This document shows, piece after piece, positions 7,440 to 15,154 of a stretch of 30,104 bases of DNA; the stretch's first letter is position 1, and the number at the start of each line of letters is the position of its first letter. A model generated the notes under the pieces. That model did not search any database. It was not told the DNA's origin and worked only from the letters and a program-made list of their open reading frames with translations. The position numbers and the translations under genes were made by a program. Where the stretch lies: positions 1 through 30,104 of the forward strand of contig CAYLPT010000090.1 of NCBI GenBank assembly GCA_964385645.1. Reading direction: 5' to 3'. Source of the stretch: CAYLPT01 sp964385645. GTDB taxonomy: Bacteria > Armatimonadota > Hebobacteria > Hebobacterales > Hebobacteraceae.

Positions 7440-8723
7440 CTACAGGGTCTTCTCGATCACCTGGAGGCCGTGCATGTAGGGCGCGAGGGCCTCCGGTATG
7501 CGGACCGAGCCGTCCTCCTGCTGGTGGTTCTCGAGGAGGGCGGCGAAGGTGCGCCCGACCGCCAGCCCGGAGCCGTTGAGCGTGTGCACGAACTCGGGTT
7601 TCGCTCCCAGGGCCGGTCGGAACCGCACGTTGGCCCGGCGCGCCTGCCAGTCGAGGCAGTTGGAGCATGAGCTCAGCTCATACCATCCCCCCATACCAGG
7701 GAACCAGGCCATCGGATCATACGCCTTGGCGGCGGCCACGCTCATCTCCCCTGCGCAGAGCAGGGCCAGCCGGTAGGGGATGCCCAGCCGCTGATACACC
7801 GCCTCCGCGGCGGCCACGAGCCTCTCCAGCGCCTGGTAGGAGGCCTCGGGGTGCACGAACTCGAACAGCTCCACCTTGTCGAATTGGTACTGGCGGATGA
7901 GTCCGCGGGACTCCCGGCCGGCGCTGAACTTCTCGTAGCGGAAGCAGGGCGTGTAGGCCACGTAGCGGCGGGGCAGCGCCTCCGCGTCGAGGATTTCGTC
8001 GCGATGGAGGTTGACGAGGGCGGCCTCGGCGGTGGGGATGAGGAGCAAGTCGTTCTCCCGCACGTGGAACTGGTCGTCCTCGAACTTCGGCAGGTGCCCG
8101 GAGGCGACGAGCGAGTCCCGCCGCGCGAGCACCGGGGGCGCGACCTCGGTGTAGCCGTGTTCCCTGGTGTGGAGATCGAGCATGAAGTTGATGAGCGCCC
8201 GCCGGAGCAGCGCGCCCGCACCGGTGAAGACCTCGAAGTTGGCCCCCGAGATGTTGACCGCCCGCGCGAAGTCCACCAGCCCGAGGTCGGCGGCGATCTC
8301 CCAGTGGGGCCGGGGCGGGAAGCCGAACTCCCGGGGCCGGCCCCACTCGCGGACGATGACATTGTCCTCCTCACGCGTACCCTGGGGCGTATCCGGCGAG
8401 ACCAGGTTCGGGATCTCCAGCGCGAGCCGGCCCTGCTCGGCCTCCACCGCGCGCAGCTCCGTCTCCAGCTTCTTGATGCGGCCGGCCACCTCACGCATCC
8501 GGGCGACGAGCTCGTCCGCGGGGTCGCCCGCGCGCCTGAGGGCGGCGATCTGCTCGCTCGCCCGGTTGCGCTCGGCGCGCAGGGACTCGACCTCGGCCAA
8601 CAGCGCCCGCCGCCGCTCGTCGGCCCTCAGGAGGCCGTCGAGGGGGCCGTCGTCATGTCCGCGCGCGAGGAGGCTGCAGCGAACGCGCTCCGGCTCGGCG
8701 CGGATCAACGCCAAATCCAGCAT
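7440..8723 (-). CDS. serS: Seryl-tRNA synthetase
   Basis: A class II aminoacyl-tRNA synthetase of 427 residues that charges tRNA-Ser. The start MLDLALIRAEPERVR is the classic SerS N-terminus. The Arg/Glu-rich stretch at about residues 30-100 (ESLRAERNRASEQIAALR and following) is the coiled-coil arm that grips the long variable arm of tRNA-Ser. Motif 1 lies in GAGALLRRALINFMLDLH. Motif 2 is CFRYEKFSAGRESRGLIRQYQF, with the FRxE and Gly-Arg elements slightly different from the common FRxExGxxGRDTRG. Motif 3 is GSGLAVGRTFAALLENHQ, with the ATP-binding arginine. It has its own upstream promoter and appears to lead the pur transcript. Confidence 0.97.
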   Translation of the reverse strand: MLDLALIRAEPERVRCSLLARGHDDGPLDGLLRADERRRALLAEVESLRAERNRASEQIAALRRAGDPADELVARMREVAGRIKKLETELRAVEAEQGRLALEIPNLVSPDTPQGTREEDNVIVREWGRPREFGFPPRPHWEIAADLGLVDFARAVNISGANFEVFTGAGALLRRALINFMLDLHTREHGYTEVAPPVLARRDSLVASGHLPKFEDDQFHVRENDLLLIPTAEAALVNLHRDEILDAEALPRRYVAYTPCFRYEKFSAGRESRGLIRQYQFDKVELFEFVHPEASYQALERLVAAAEAVYQRLGIPYRLALLCAGEMSVAAAKAYDPMAWFPGMGGWYELSSCSNCLDWQARRANVRFRPALGAKPEFVHTLNGSGLAVGRTFAALLENHQQEDGSVRIPEALAPYMHGLQVIEKTL

Positions 8724-8761
8724 AGGGGAACTCCCGCCCGCGGTCGTGTCTTTCGACGCGG

Positions 8762-8791
8762 ATTATAGCCAGCCCGGAGCGCCGCGGTCAA
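8762..8791 (-). promoter_or_regulatory. Sigma-70-type promoter of serS and probably the pur operon
   Basis: On the minus strand TTGACC (8786-8791) is followed after 18 nt by a perfect TATAAT (8762-8767). Transcription would start near 8755, leaving a leader of about 30 nt that contains GGGAG before the serS ATG at 8723. This is the best promoter match in the window, and the AT-rich hexamers stand out from the surrounding GC-rich sequence. Confidence 0.75.
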
Positions 8792-8821
8792 TCGCCCGCG
8801 CGCCCGCCGGCCCCCCTCGCG

Positions 8822-10123
8822 CTACCGCAGGCGCGGCACCATCTTGCCGTGGGCCTCGAAGAGGTCGTCCACGAGGGAGTAGATCTCGTCCACGGTGAGC
8901 TCGGCCGAGGCGCGGGGATCCAGCAGCGCGGCCTGATAGATATGGTCGCGGCGGCCGGTGAAGAAGCCCTCGATGGTGAGCTCATGGACGTTGACGGTAT
9001 TGCGGATGACCCCGGCGAGCTGGGGCGGCAGGTCCCCCACATGGCAGGGCTGGATGCCGTTGCGGTCCACCAGACAGGGCACCTCGACGCAGCACCCCTG
9101 GGGGAGGTTGGTGATCAGGCCGGTGTTGGGGACGTTGCCGTAGATGACGCAGGGCTCGCCGGTGTGGTGCGCGTGCAGGATGTAGCCGCAGTACTCGTGG
9201 CTGCGGTGTACGGTCAGGGGCCGGTCGCTGAGCATCTCCTGCTTGGTCCGCTGCCAGTGCCTGTCCTGGGCGATGCAGCGCTTGAGGTACTCGTCAATGG
9301 AGATGTCGTAGCGGGCGATGAGCTCGGGGCGGTCGCGGCGGATGAACCAGGGCACGTACTCCGCGAAGTGGACGCTGGACTCGCTGACGAAGTAGCCGAG
9401 GCGGTTCATGACCTCGAAGCGCACCGGGTCGCGCTCCCACACCTCGGGCCTGCGCATGGCCCGGCGCAGGCGCGGGTAGGCGTCCTTGCCGCGGTGCTCG
9501 AGCTTCAGGTAGAAGTTCATGTGGTTGATGCCCGCGGCGCGGTAGGCCAGCTCCTCGCCGGGCAGGCCCATATAGTCGGCGAGCTGCATGGCCGTGCCCT
9601 GGACGCTGTGGCAGAGCCCGACTGTCTGGATGCTCGTCGCCCGGCTGACGGCCCAGCAGACCATCGCCATGGGGTTGGCGTAGTTGATGAGGATCGCCTG
9701 GGGGCAGAGCTCCTCCATCTCCCGGGCGATCTTGACCACCACAGGCATGGTGCGCAGGGCCCGGAAGATCCCGCCGATGCCGTTGGTGTCGGCGATCGTC
9801 TGCTGGAGCCCGTACTTCTTGGGCACCTCGAAGTCAACCTTGGTGGCGGCGAAGCCGCCCACCTGGATGGTGTTGACGACGTAGTCCGCGCCCTCCAGGG
9901 CCGGCTTCCGGGTGCGATAGGCGCTGACGCGGGGCTTGGCGCCCAGCGCCTCCGCGAGCTTGTGGGCCATGCGCTCGGCCACCGCCAGCCGGTCGGGGTC
10001 AATGTCCATGAGCGCAATACGCGGCCGGGCGAACTCGGGCCAGGACATGATGTCGCCCAGCAGGTGCTGCGCGAAGACGACGCTGCCGGCGCCGATCATC
10101 GCGATCTTGGGTCCCTCGGCCAT
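8822..10123 (-). CDS. Glycoside hydrolase family 4, alpha-galactosidase (MelA/LplD-like)
   Basis: 433 residues with the GH4 architecture: an N-terminal NAD-binding Rossmann motif (GAGSVVFAQHLLGDI), MDIDPDRL, the DTNGIGGIFRALRT segment, INYANPMAMVCWA, GLCHSVQG and the metal-binding AAGINHMNFYLKLE. GH4 enzymes use NAD+ and Mn2+, with a cysteine (here in LCHS) and a histidine (here in GINH) as metal ligands, and cleave by a redox elimination mechanism. The GSVVF, CHSVQ and NHM patterns fit the alpha-galactosidase/alpha-glucuronidase branch, not the 6-phospho-glycosidases. Substrate is not certain. The ATG at 10123 is preceded by GGAGGAG. No sugar transporter lies beside it. Confidence 0.9.
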   Translation of the reverse strand: MAEGPKIAMIGAGSVVFAQHLLGDIMSWPEFARPRIALMDIDPDRLAVAERMAHKLAEALGAKPRVSAYRTRKPALEGADYVVNTIQVGGFAATKVDFEVPKKYGLQQTIADTNGIGGIFRALRTMPVVVKIAREMEELCPQAILINYANPMAMVCWAVSRATSIQTVGLCHSVQGTAMQLADYMGLPGEELAYRAAGINHMNFYLKLEHRGKDAYPRLRRAMRRPEVWERDPVRFEVMNRLGYFVSESSVHFAEYVPWFIRRDRPELIARYDISIDEYLKRCIAQDRHWQRTKQEMLSDRPLTVHRSHEYCGYILHAHHTGEPCVIYGNVPNTGLITNLPQGCCVEVPCLVDRNGIQPCHVGDLPPQLAGVIRNTVNVHELTIEGFFTGRRDHIYQAALLDPRASAELTVDEIYSLVDDLFEAHGKMVPRLR

Positions 10124-10265
10124 CTGTCTCTCCTCCTGCTATCCCCCGCGCCCCATTCCGGTCCTTCGCACCGCCGCGCCCGACTCCTGCCTGGCGGCGC
10201 GAGGGAGCGAACCCCGCCCGGCGAATCTCGCCCCGAATGTCTCCACCCGGATTGGCCAGACGGCT

Positions 10266-11213
10266 ATGGAACTGAGACCCCTGACAGCCGACGATATCCC
10301 CCTGGTGGCGGAGGCGTGGAACCGCTTTCTGCCCTACGACCAGGTTGCCGAGCAGCGCCTGCGATGGGGCCTGCTGGAGGACCCCAACCACGAGCCCGAG
10401 GCGGTCCTGATCGCTCAGGGGCCCGGCGGCGAGGCGCTGGGGCTGAGCGCCTGCGCGCTCCGCCGCACACCGGAGGGCCGAGATGGGGGCGGCAGCCAGG
10501 AGGGATTCCACCGCGGCTACCTGAAGGGCTTCTTCGCCGCTGAGGGACCCGCCGGCGAGAAGGCGGCCGCGGCCCTCCTGGTGGCGGCCGAGCGATACTG
10601 CGCGGCGGCTGGCAAGCGCGAGCTGCGGGTGACCGAGTATACAGGCCCGCACTTCTTCCCGGGCCTGGATGTGCGTTACGAGAGGCTGCGTCGGCTGCTC
10701 GGCGACCGCGGCTACCGGGACGTGAGGACCATCGAGGACGTAGCGGCCGACCTGCGCGACCCAGCCCTGGAGGCCCGCCTCGCCAGCGCGTGGGAGCGCC
10801 TGGGCGAGGCCCACGATCTGTGCACCTGGCGGCCGGAGCTGCTGCCGGCCATGCGCCGCTTCGTGGCGGAGGGCAAGATGCCGGCCTGGTTCCCCTTGGG
10901 CTGGGAGAAGCGCTACCAGGAGCCTCGCGAGACCACGCTCATCCTTCGCCGGGGCGAGGAGATCGTGGGCTGGGCCCAGTACTGGCCGGGGGCGCCGCGG
11001 GCGGCCTTCGGCCCCATCCTGGTGCTGGAGCGGGAGCGGGGTCGGGGCTACGGGGGGCTGCTGCTGCTGGAGTCCATGGTGCGCGCCCAGAGGAGCGGCT
11101 GTGACCACATGGACGCGGGGTGGGCCAACACGGGCTTCTACATCGCCTACGGCTGGCAGATCGTGCGCCGGTACGCGGTGCTCACCAAGGAGCTAGGCGG
11201 GAGGCAGAGCTGA
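10266..11213 (+). CDS. Double-GNAT N-acetyltransferase family protein
   Basis: 315 residues. The N-terminus MELRPLTADDIPLVAEAWNRF is a typical GNAT beta-1/alpha-1, and a second GNAT fold occupies the C-terminal part (about 215-315). There TTLILRRGEEIVGWAQYWPG gives strands 2-4, and the acetyl-CoA loop region is RERGRGYGGLLLLESMV (R/Q-x-x-G-x-G/A type). YIAYGWQIVRRYAVLTKEL ends the fold. The first copy appears degenerate, since its P-loop is hard to see. The substrate is unknown. It diverges from the GH4 gene across 142 nt and is followed after 56 nt by the PHP gene, so the two probably form one unit. The ribosome binding site at ATG 10266 is weak. Confidence 0.75.
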   Translation: MELRPLTADDIPLVAEAWNRFLPYDQVAEQRLRWGLLEDPNHEPEAVLIAQGPGGEALGLSACALRRTPEGRDGGGSQEGFHRGYLKGFFAAEGPAGEKAAAALLVAAERYCAAAGKRELRVTEYTGPHFFPGLDVRYERLRRLLGDRGYRDVRTIEDVAADLRDPALEARLASAWERLGEAHDLCTWRPELLPAMRRFVAEGKMPAWFPLGWEKRYQEPRETTLILRRGEEIVGWAQYWPGAPRAAFGPILVLERERGRGYGGLLLLESMVRAQRSGCDHMDAGWANTGFYIAYGWQIVRRYAVLTKELGGRQS

Positions 11214-11269
11214 GGCTGCGCAGCACCGCCTCCCGCCCGGCGCCACATCCTGTGACTCGAGGAGCGACC

Positions 11270-12172
11270 ATGCGATTCGCCGACCCGTTCTCCGCGCCCG
11301 GTCAGTGGTACCGCGGCAACCTGCACACTCACACGACGCGCTCGGACGGCGCGCTGGAGCCGGAGGAGGTAGTCCGGCGCTACCGGCAGGCGGGCTATGA
11401 CTTCCTCGCACTGACCGACCACAATGTGGTCACCGAGCTGGAGGTCGCTCCCGCGGACGACTTCCTGGTGCTGCTGGGCGCCGAGCTGGACGGCGGCCGC
11501 AGCGAGATCGGGGGCGATTACCACGTGGTCGCCTTCGGCCTCGCGACCGCGGCGGCGGCGCCGAAGAAGCCGGATGTGCCGGAGGCGGTGGCCTGGACGC
11601 AGACCCACGGCGGGGAGACCATCCTCGCGCACCCCTACTGGTCGGGGCTGGTGCTGTCTGACCTGCTCTACGGGGCGGCCTGCCTGGGGGTGGAGGTGTT
11701 CAACACCGGCTGTCACCTCGACATCGCCAAGGGCTGCTCGGCCGTCCATTGGGACGACCTGCTCAATCGCGGCCGCTGGCTGTGGGGCTTCGCGGTGGAC
11801 GACTCGCATCACGGGCAGAGCGACCGCCACCCCACCGACACCGCGCAGGCCTGGGTGAGCGTCAAGGCCCCGGCGCTGAGCAGGCAGGCCATCATGCACG
11901 CGCTGCGGGCGGGGCTTTTCTACTCCTCGTGGGGGCCCTCCATCAACCGCATCGCCGTCGCCGAGGGGGCCATCGCGGTCGAGACCTCCCCGGTGAAGGA
12001 GATCAACTTCGTGAGCCAGCGCTGGGCCGGGGCGAGCTTCCACGCGCCGCGTGGCCGGAGCATCACCCGCGCCACCTTCCGCCTCCGCGGCGACGAGGAG
12101 TATGTGCGGGTCGAGTGCCGGGACGCCGAGGGGAGATGGGCCTGGGCGCAGCCGGTGGTGTGCGTGGGCTGA
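11270..12172 (+). CDS. PHP-domain metal-dependent phosphoesterase
   Basis: 300 residues. Polymerase and histidinol phosphatase (PHP) signature residues are plain: GNLHTHTTRSDG (HxH plus the SDG turn), LALTDHN, the glutamate in LLGAELDG, ILAHPYWSGL and FAVDDSHH near the C-terminal metal site. The first about 200 residues form the catalytic barrel. The last about 80 (ETSPVKEINFVSQRWAG to WAQPVVCVG) look like a beta-rich domain often appended to such proteins. Stand-alone PHP proteins hydrolyse phosphoesters such as nucleotides or sugar phosphates, and the substrate cannot be told here. The ATG at 11270 is preceded by GAGGAG. It is downstream of, and likely co-transcribed with, the GNAT gene. 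Confidence 0.87.
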   Translation: MRFADPFSAPGQWYRGNLHTHTTRSDGALEPEEVVRRYRQAGYDFLALTDHNVVTELEVAPADDFLVLLGAELDGGRSEIGGDYHVVAFGLATAAAAPKKPDVPEAVAWTQTHGGETILAHPYWSGLVLSDLLYGAACLGVEVFNTGCHLDIAKGCSAVHWDDLLNRGRWLWGFAVDDSHHGQSDRHPTDTAQAWVSVKAPALSRQAIMHALRAGLFYSSWGPSINRIAVAEGAIAVETSPVKEINFVSQRWAGASFHAPRGRSITRATFRLRGDEEYVRVECRDAEGRWAWAQPVVCVG

Positions 12173-12232
12173 CCTGCGCGCGGGGGCAAGGGGGCAAGGC
12201 GGGGCGCCTGTCCTACCACGGCGGGGGCTTCT

Positions 12233-12610
12233 TCAGCCCTCGCGATCCTCGTACTGCGGCCGCCCGTCGAGGGTGAAGATGATGACGCGCTCGCCGACGG
12301 TGGTGCTGATGTCGGTGTGGAGGCTGACGACGCTGCGGCCGGTGATCTCCTTGACGACCGACTCCAGCAGCGCGCGGGCGCCCTCGAGCAGTTCGGTGCG
12401 GACCTCCTTGATCAACCGCCGGCCCTTCTCAGGGTTCTCCCCCCGGGCGAGCTGGCGCTCCGCCTGGGTCAACACGCCGCGCAGGCGCACGATCACCATG
12501 TCCTCCACCAGATAGGTCCGGGTCTCGAGCGGCCCCCGGCCCATGTACTCCTTCTCGAACCTGGTGATCGCGTCGCCGATCTCGGCCTCGAGCTGGCCCC
12601 TGGTCCTCAA
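12233..12610 (-). CDS. MpsC-domain (DUF2294) protein
   Basis: 125 residues matching the DUF2294/MpsC family (PF10057) over its whole length: GQLEAEIGDAITRFEKEYMGRGP, TYLVEDMVIVRLRGVLTQAE, a helical middle with RRLIKEVRTELLEGAR, and VVSLHTDISTTVGERVIIFTLD. In Staphylococcus the family member MpsC belongs to a system that generates membrane potential together with MpsA/MpsB-type proteins. No partner gene is seen in this window, so the role here is open. The start is TTG 12610, with GAGGAG about 10 nt upstream. It converges on the PHP gene with a 60-nt gap. Confidence 0.85.
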   Translation of the reverse strand: MRTRGQLEAEIGDAITRFEKEYMGRGPLETRTYLVEDMVIVRLRGVLTQAERQLARGENPEKGRRLIKEVRTELLEGARALLESVVKEITGRSVVSLHTDISTTVGERVIIFTLDGRPQYEDREG

Positions 12611-12730
12611 CCGGTCCCGGCTCCTCCCGCCGCCCGCGGCCTGCCTTCGCCGGCCGCCGGGTGAACACCTACCGCGCGGCGGCGCGGGAGGCCGACAGCC
12701 CCGACAGCTCGGGAGACAGGAGCACCCAGC

Positions 12731-13701
12731 TCAGAGGCGGAGAAGGTGCTCGAGCTCGGCGAGGAACTCCCCCGGTACTCCTCGCTCGACAGCAGTCGCG
12801 AGAGGTCATAGTGTCTGCGAACCGTGCGATCACTCTTGATCCGATCCAACACGGCGGGCGTAAGCGCCCCCGCTACGTAGATTGTCTCTACCGAGGTGTT
12901 CTCATCGAAGGCCTTCTCGAAGCTCTTCTTAGCGGCACCATAGCGCTCCTGTGCGCCTGCGGGGTCAAGACCGGCCTTCACCTCAATGGCGACTTGGAGG
13001 GCTCCGTTCGCGTCTCTCAAACTGGTGTCCGGCTCGGTGCCGAATTCCACGCGCCAGCCGTTTGCCAGGACAATGGCCCTCACCTCGTCGAGCTCTCCGG
13101 GCGGCCACTCCCCAGTCTGTCCGCCCCCTACCCACCCACCTCCGTATGGCCCCGCGCTGAGCGAGGCGCTTTGCGATGAACCCCTGCACCACCGCAGCAC
13201 CCACCTGACCGATCTTGTTCCGCCAGGAACCGTTCACTTCGGCCCCGAAGCTCATTGCCGAGACGACCTTGGCGAGGCGAAGGAAAGCCGGCTCGCTCTC
13301 GAGAGGAGCACGCTGGTGTGCTCATTGAGCGCCTGCGCAGTCACCTGGGGTCCCTTCGCGGGGAAGGCTTCCGAGCGCACCAGGCGGCAGAGCTGATCAA
13401 GCCCCTTCTTCGACAGACCGCCGCGACGAAGGTAGTAGTCCACGCTGGCCGGGTGCTTCGCGGCGACGTCCGGGTGGCAGAAGACTGTAACCGGATCTAC
13501 TCCAGCCTCCACCGCGGTACGCCACGCTTGGTCGGATACGCCGAACTCAGCGCGCGCAGACCAGTCGAGGCTGCCCCGCGCCTTGCGTGAGAGACGCGAT
13601 GGACGCCAAGCGCCCACTAGCTCTGAGGCGCGCCCGAAGTAGAAGGTGGCTCTGAGAACGTACTGGCTGCGAAGGCCAGATGGGTCGCTTCGCGGACGCA
13701 T
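12731..13701 (-). pseudogene. XcyI-family type II restriction endonuclease, broken by three frameshifts
   Basis: Reading from ATG 13701, similarity to XcyI/Cfr9I-like enzymes (CCCGGG cutters, PF09571) runs through three frames. Frame 1 holds AWRTAVEAGVDPVTVFCHP and VDYYLRRGGLSKKGLDQL. Near 13,300 it must shift to EPAFLRLAKVVSAMSFGAEV and NGSWRNKIGQVGAAVVQGFI. At the G-rich stretch near 13,110-13,150 it shifts again to TGEWPPGELDEVRAIVLANG, WRVEFGTEPDTSL and ALQVAIEVKAGLDPAGAQER, the PD-(D/E)xK nuclease core. Near 12,770, at a run of four G, a third shift restores EFLAELEHLLRL and a stop at 12731. The total, about 323 codons, matches the family length. The ATG abuts the methyltransferase stop and has GGAGG upstream. 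Three shifts in one gene, with neighbours intact, argue for decay. Confidence 0.8.
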
Positions 13702-15015
13702 CTAGACTTTCCTCCAGATGAGCACGCTTTCTCGCACCGGGAACCTGCCGTACTTGCCCATCTGCTGAGAGCTGTTCCCCTTGTAGCGAGCCACCACTAC
13801 CCGTTCGGTCACGAAGCCCACCTCCGCCGCCAGGTCGCATAGGATGAGGTCCACAGGTACGTGCTCTCCATGGAACCGCACGTTGTCCACAACCATCGCC
13901 ACTCGGCCACCCTGGGCCATCCATTCACTCCATGCGCCCACCACCGATGCCATATCGGCGAAGTACGCTATCAGCATGTCCGGGATCCGCGGGTTGTTCA
14001 GGTGGTGGCCGCTGAGCGACGTGATCACCTCGGCCACCGCGGGATGCGCGGGCCGCTCGCCTGGTCGCAGCTTCGACTCGATGTGGGAGCGCAGCAGGTC
14101 CTGCCTGACGGCTCGAAGCTCCCTGAAGTCACTTGTGAAGCCGAAGCACAGCTCAAGGCAGTAGGTTCGCGTGTAGTCATAGCGGTTCGCGTAGGGAGGG
14201 GATGTGATGATCGCCGTTGGTGCGCGCGCGGGACGGAAGCCATGACCGCCACGAGCATCGGCGCAGTGCACCTCCGGCAGGGGCGCTCGCCGAGGGTCCG
14301 CAGGGCCGAGCATCCCGTAGTGCAAGGCCGCCAGGTCATCTTCCGCCTCCTGGCACTTGCGCAGGAGGGCGGCGTCAGGCTGTGCCGGGCGGCGTGACCG
14401 TGTCAACCGAAGGAACTGTCCGTCCTTCGACGTGAAGCTCGTCTCCTCCAGTATCGCGTAAAAGAGAAGCCGGAATATGTCCCGCAGCGGCTGCTGCAGC
14501 CCGCTGATGGCCGTGTACCACTGGCGGAGTCGTGTGAGCGTACGCGCAGGAAACGCAAGCGGGATGATCCTGACGTCGTCGGCGATGTGCGCTGGGGGCT
14601 GCTCCGCAACGCCGGCGAGCAGGCGCTCGTAGGTGCGCGCGATCTGGCCGCGCTCAAGGCACGAGAACTGCGGCAGCGTCTGTGCCACGAATGCCGCCAC
14701 GGGCAGGCGATCAAGGCCCACAGAGGGTATGCCGTGGAGCCAGGACGTGAGCAGCGTCGTTCCCATGCCGCAGAAGGGGTCGAGCACGTAGTCGCGCTCA
14801 GACAACTCGAAGAAGCGCATGAAGTGCTGCACGAACGACTGGGAGAACGCCTCTTTGTACCTGTAGAGCCGCAGGAGGGGCGTGCGGCGGTTGCCGACGT
14901 ACGAGACCAAGCGCGCGAGCTCGGAGGCCGCGTGCATCCGATCTGCATACTTCCGCTCGAGCTCGTCCCGCTGTGCGGTCGCGGTGCCATTGCATGAAGC
15001 ACTCGGTACCGTCAC
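13702..15015 (-). CDS. Type II DNA methyltransferase, probably N4-cytosine (partner of the XcyI-like enzyme)
   Basis: About 437 residues. Motif I DPFCGMGTT lies near the N-terminus, preceded by a conserved YADRMHAASELARLVSYVGN, RRTPLLRLYRYKEAFS block. The catalytic motif IV TSPPYANRYDYTRTY follows about 190 residues later. SPPY-type motif IV is typical of N4-cytosine methylases. The large spacer between the motifs (helical, YTAISGLQQPLRDIFRLL) would hold target recognition. The C-terminal QGGRVAMVVDNVRF and GKYGRFPVRESVLIWRKV complete the Rossmann sheet. The start is uncertain: TTG 15054 sits on the predicted transcription start, while GTG 15015 and ATG 14937 are alternatives; I chose GTG. 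It abuts the nuclease gene. GC is clearly below the neighbours (for example 55 % in 14401-14460), suggesting transfer. Confidence 0.85.
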   Translation of the reverse strand: MTVPSASCNGTATAQRDELERKYADRMHAASELARLVSYVGNRRTPLLRLYRYKEAFSQSFVQHFMRFFELSERDYVLDPFCGMGTTLLTSWLHGIPSVGLDRLPVAAFVAQTLPQFSCLERGQIARTYERLLAGVAEQPPAHIADDVRIIPLAFPARTLTRLRQWYTAISGLQQPLRDIFRLLFYAILEETSFTSKDGQFLRLTRSRRPAQPDAALLRKCQEAEDDLAALHYGMLGPADPRRAPLPEVHCADARGGHGFRPARAPTAIITSPPYANRYDYTRTYCLELCFGFTSDFRELRAVRQDLLRSHIESKLRPGERPAHPAVAEVITSLSGHHLNNPRIPDMLIAYFADMASVVGAWSEWMAQGGRVAMVVDNVRFHGEHVPVDLILCDLAAEVGFVTERVVVARYKGNSSQQMGKYGRFPVRESVLIWRKV

Positions 15016-15059
15016 CGTGGCCCCCTGTGCGGCGTCGGACCTACTCCTGCCCAAGCGGC

Positions 15060-15088
15060 ATCATACCTGTAAACCACCGTTCTGTTCA
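15060..15088 (-). promoter_or_regulatory. Putative promoter of the restriction-modification locus
   Basis: On the minus strand TGAACA (15083-15088) and TATGAT (15060-15065) are separated by exactly 17 nt. The predicted start of transcription falls near 15053, just at the most upstream TTG of the methylase frame. This favours a later translation start (GTG 15015 or ATG 14937) unless the mRNA is leaderless. Confidence 0.5.
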
Positions 15089-15154
15089 CCCGCCAGACGC
15101 GGGGCATTCCTGGTGTGGGCGCGCCCATCTTGGTGCTCGCGTGTTGCCTGGGGA

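Noticed and set aside
12731..13701. Programmed frameshifting in the restriction gene
   Set aside because: Three shifts at unrelated sites without slippery heptamers, plus an otherwise normal family layout, fit loss of function better than programmed recoding.
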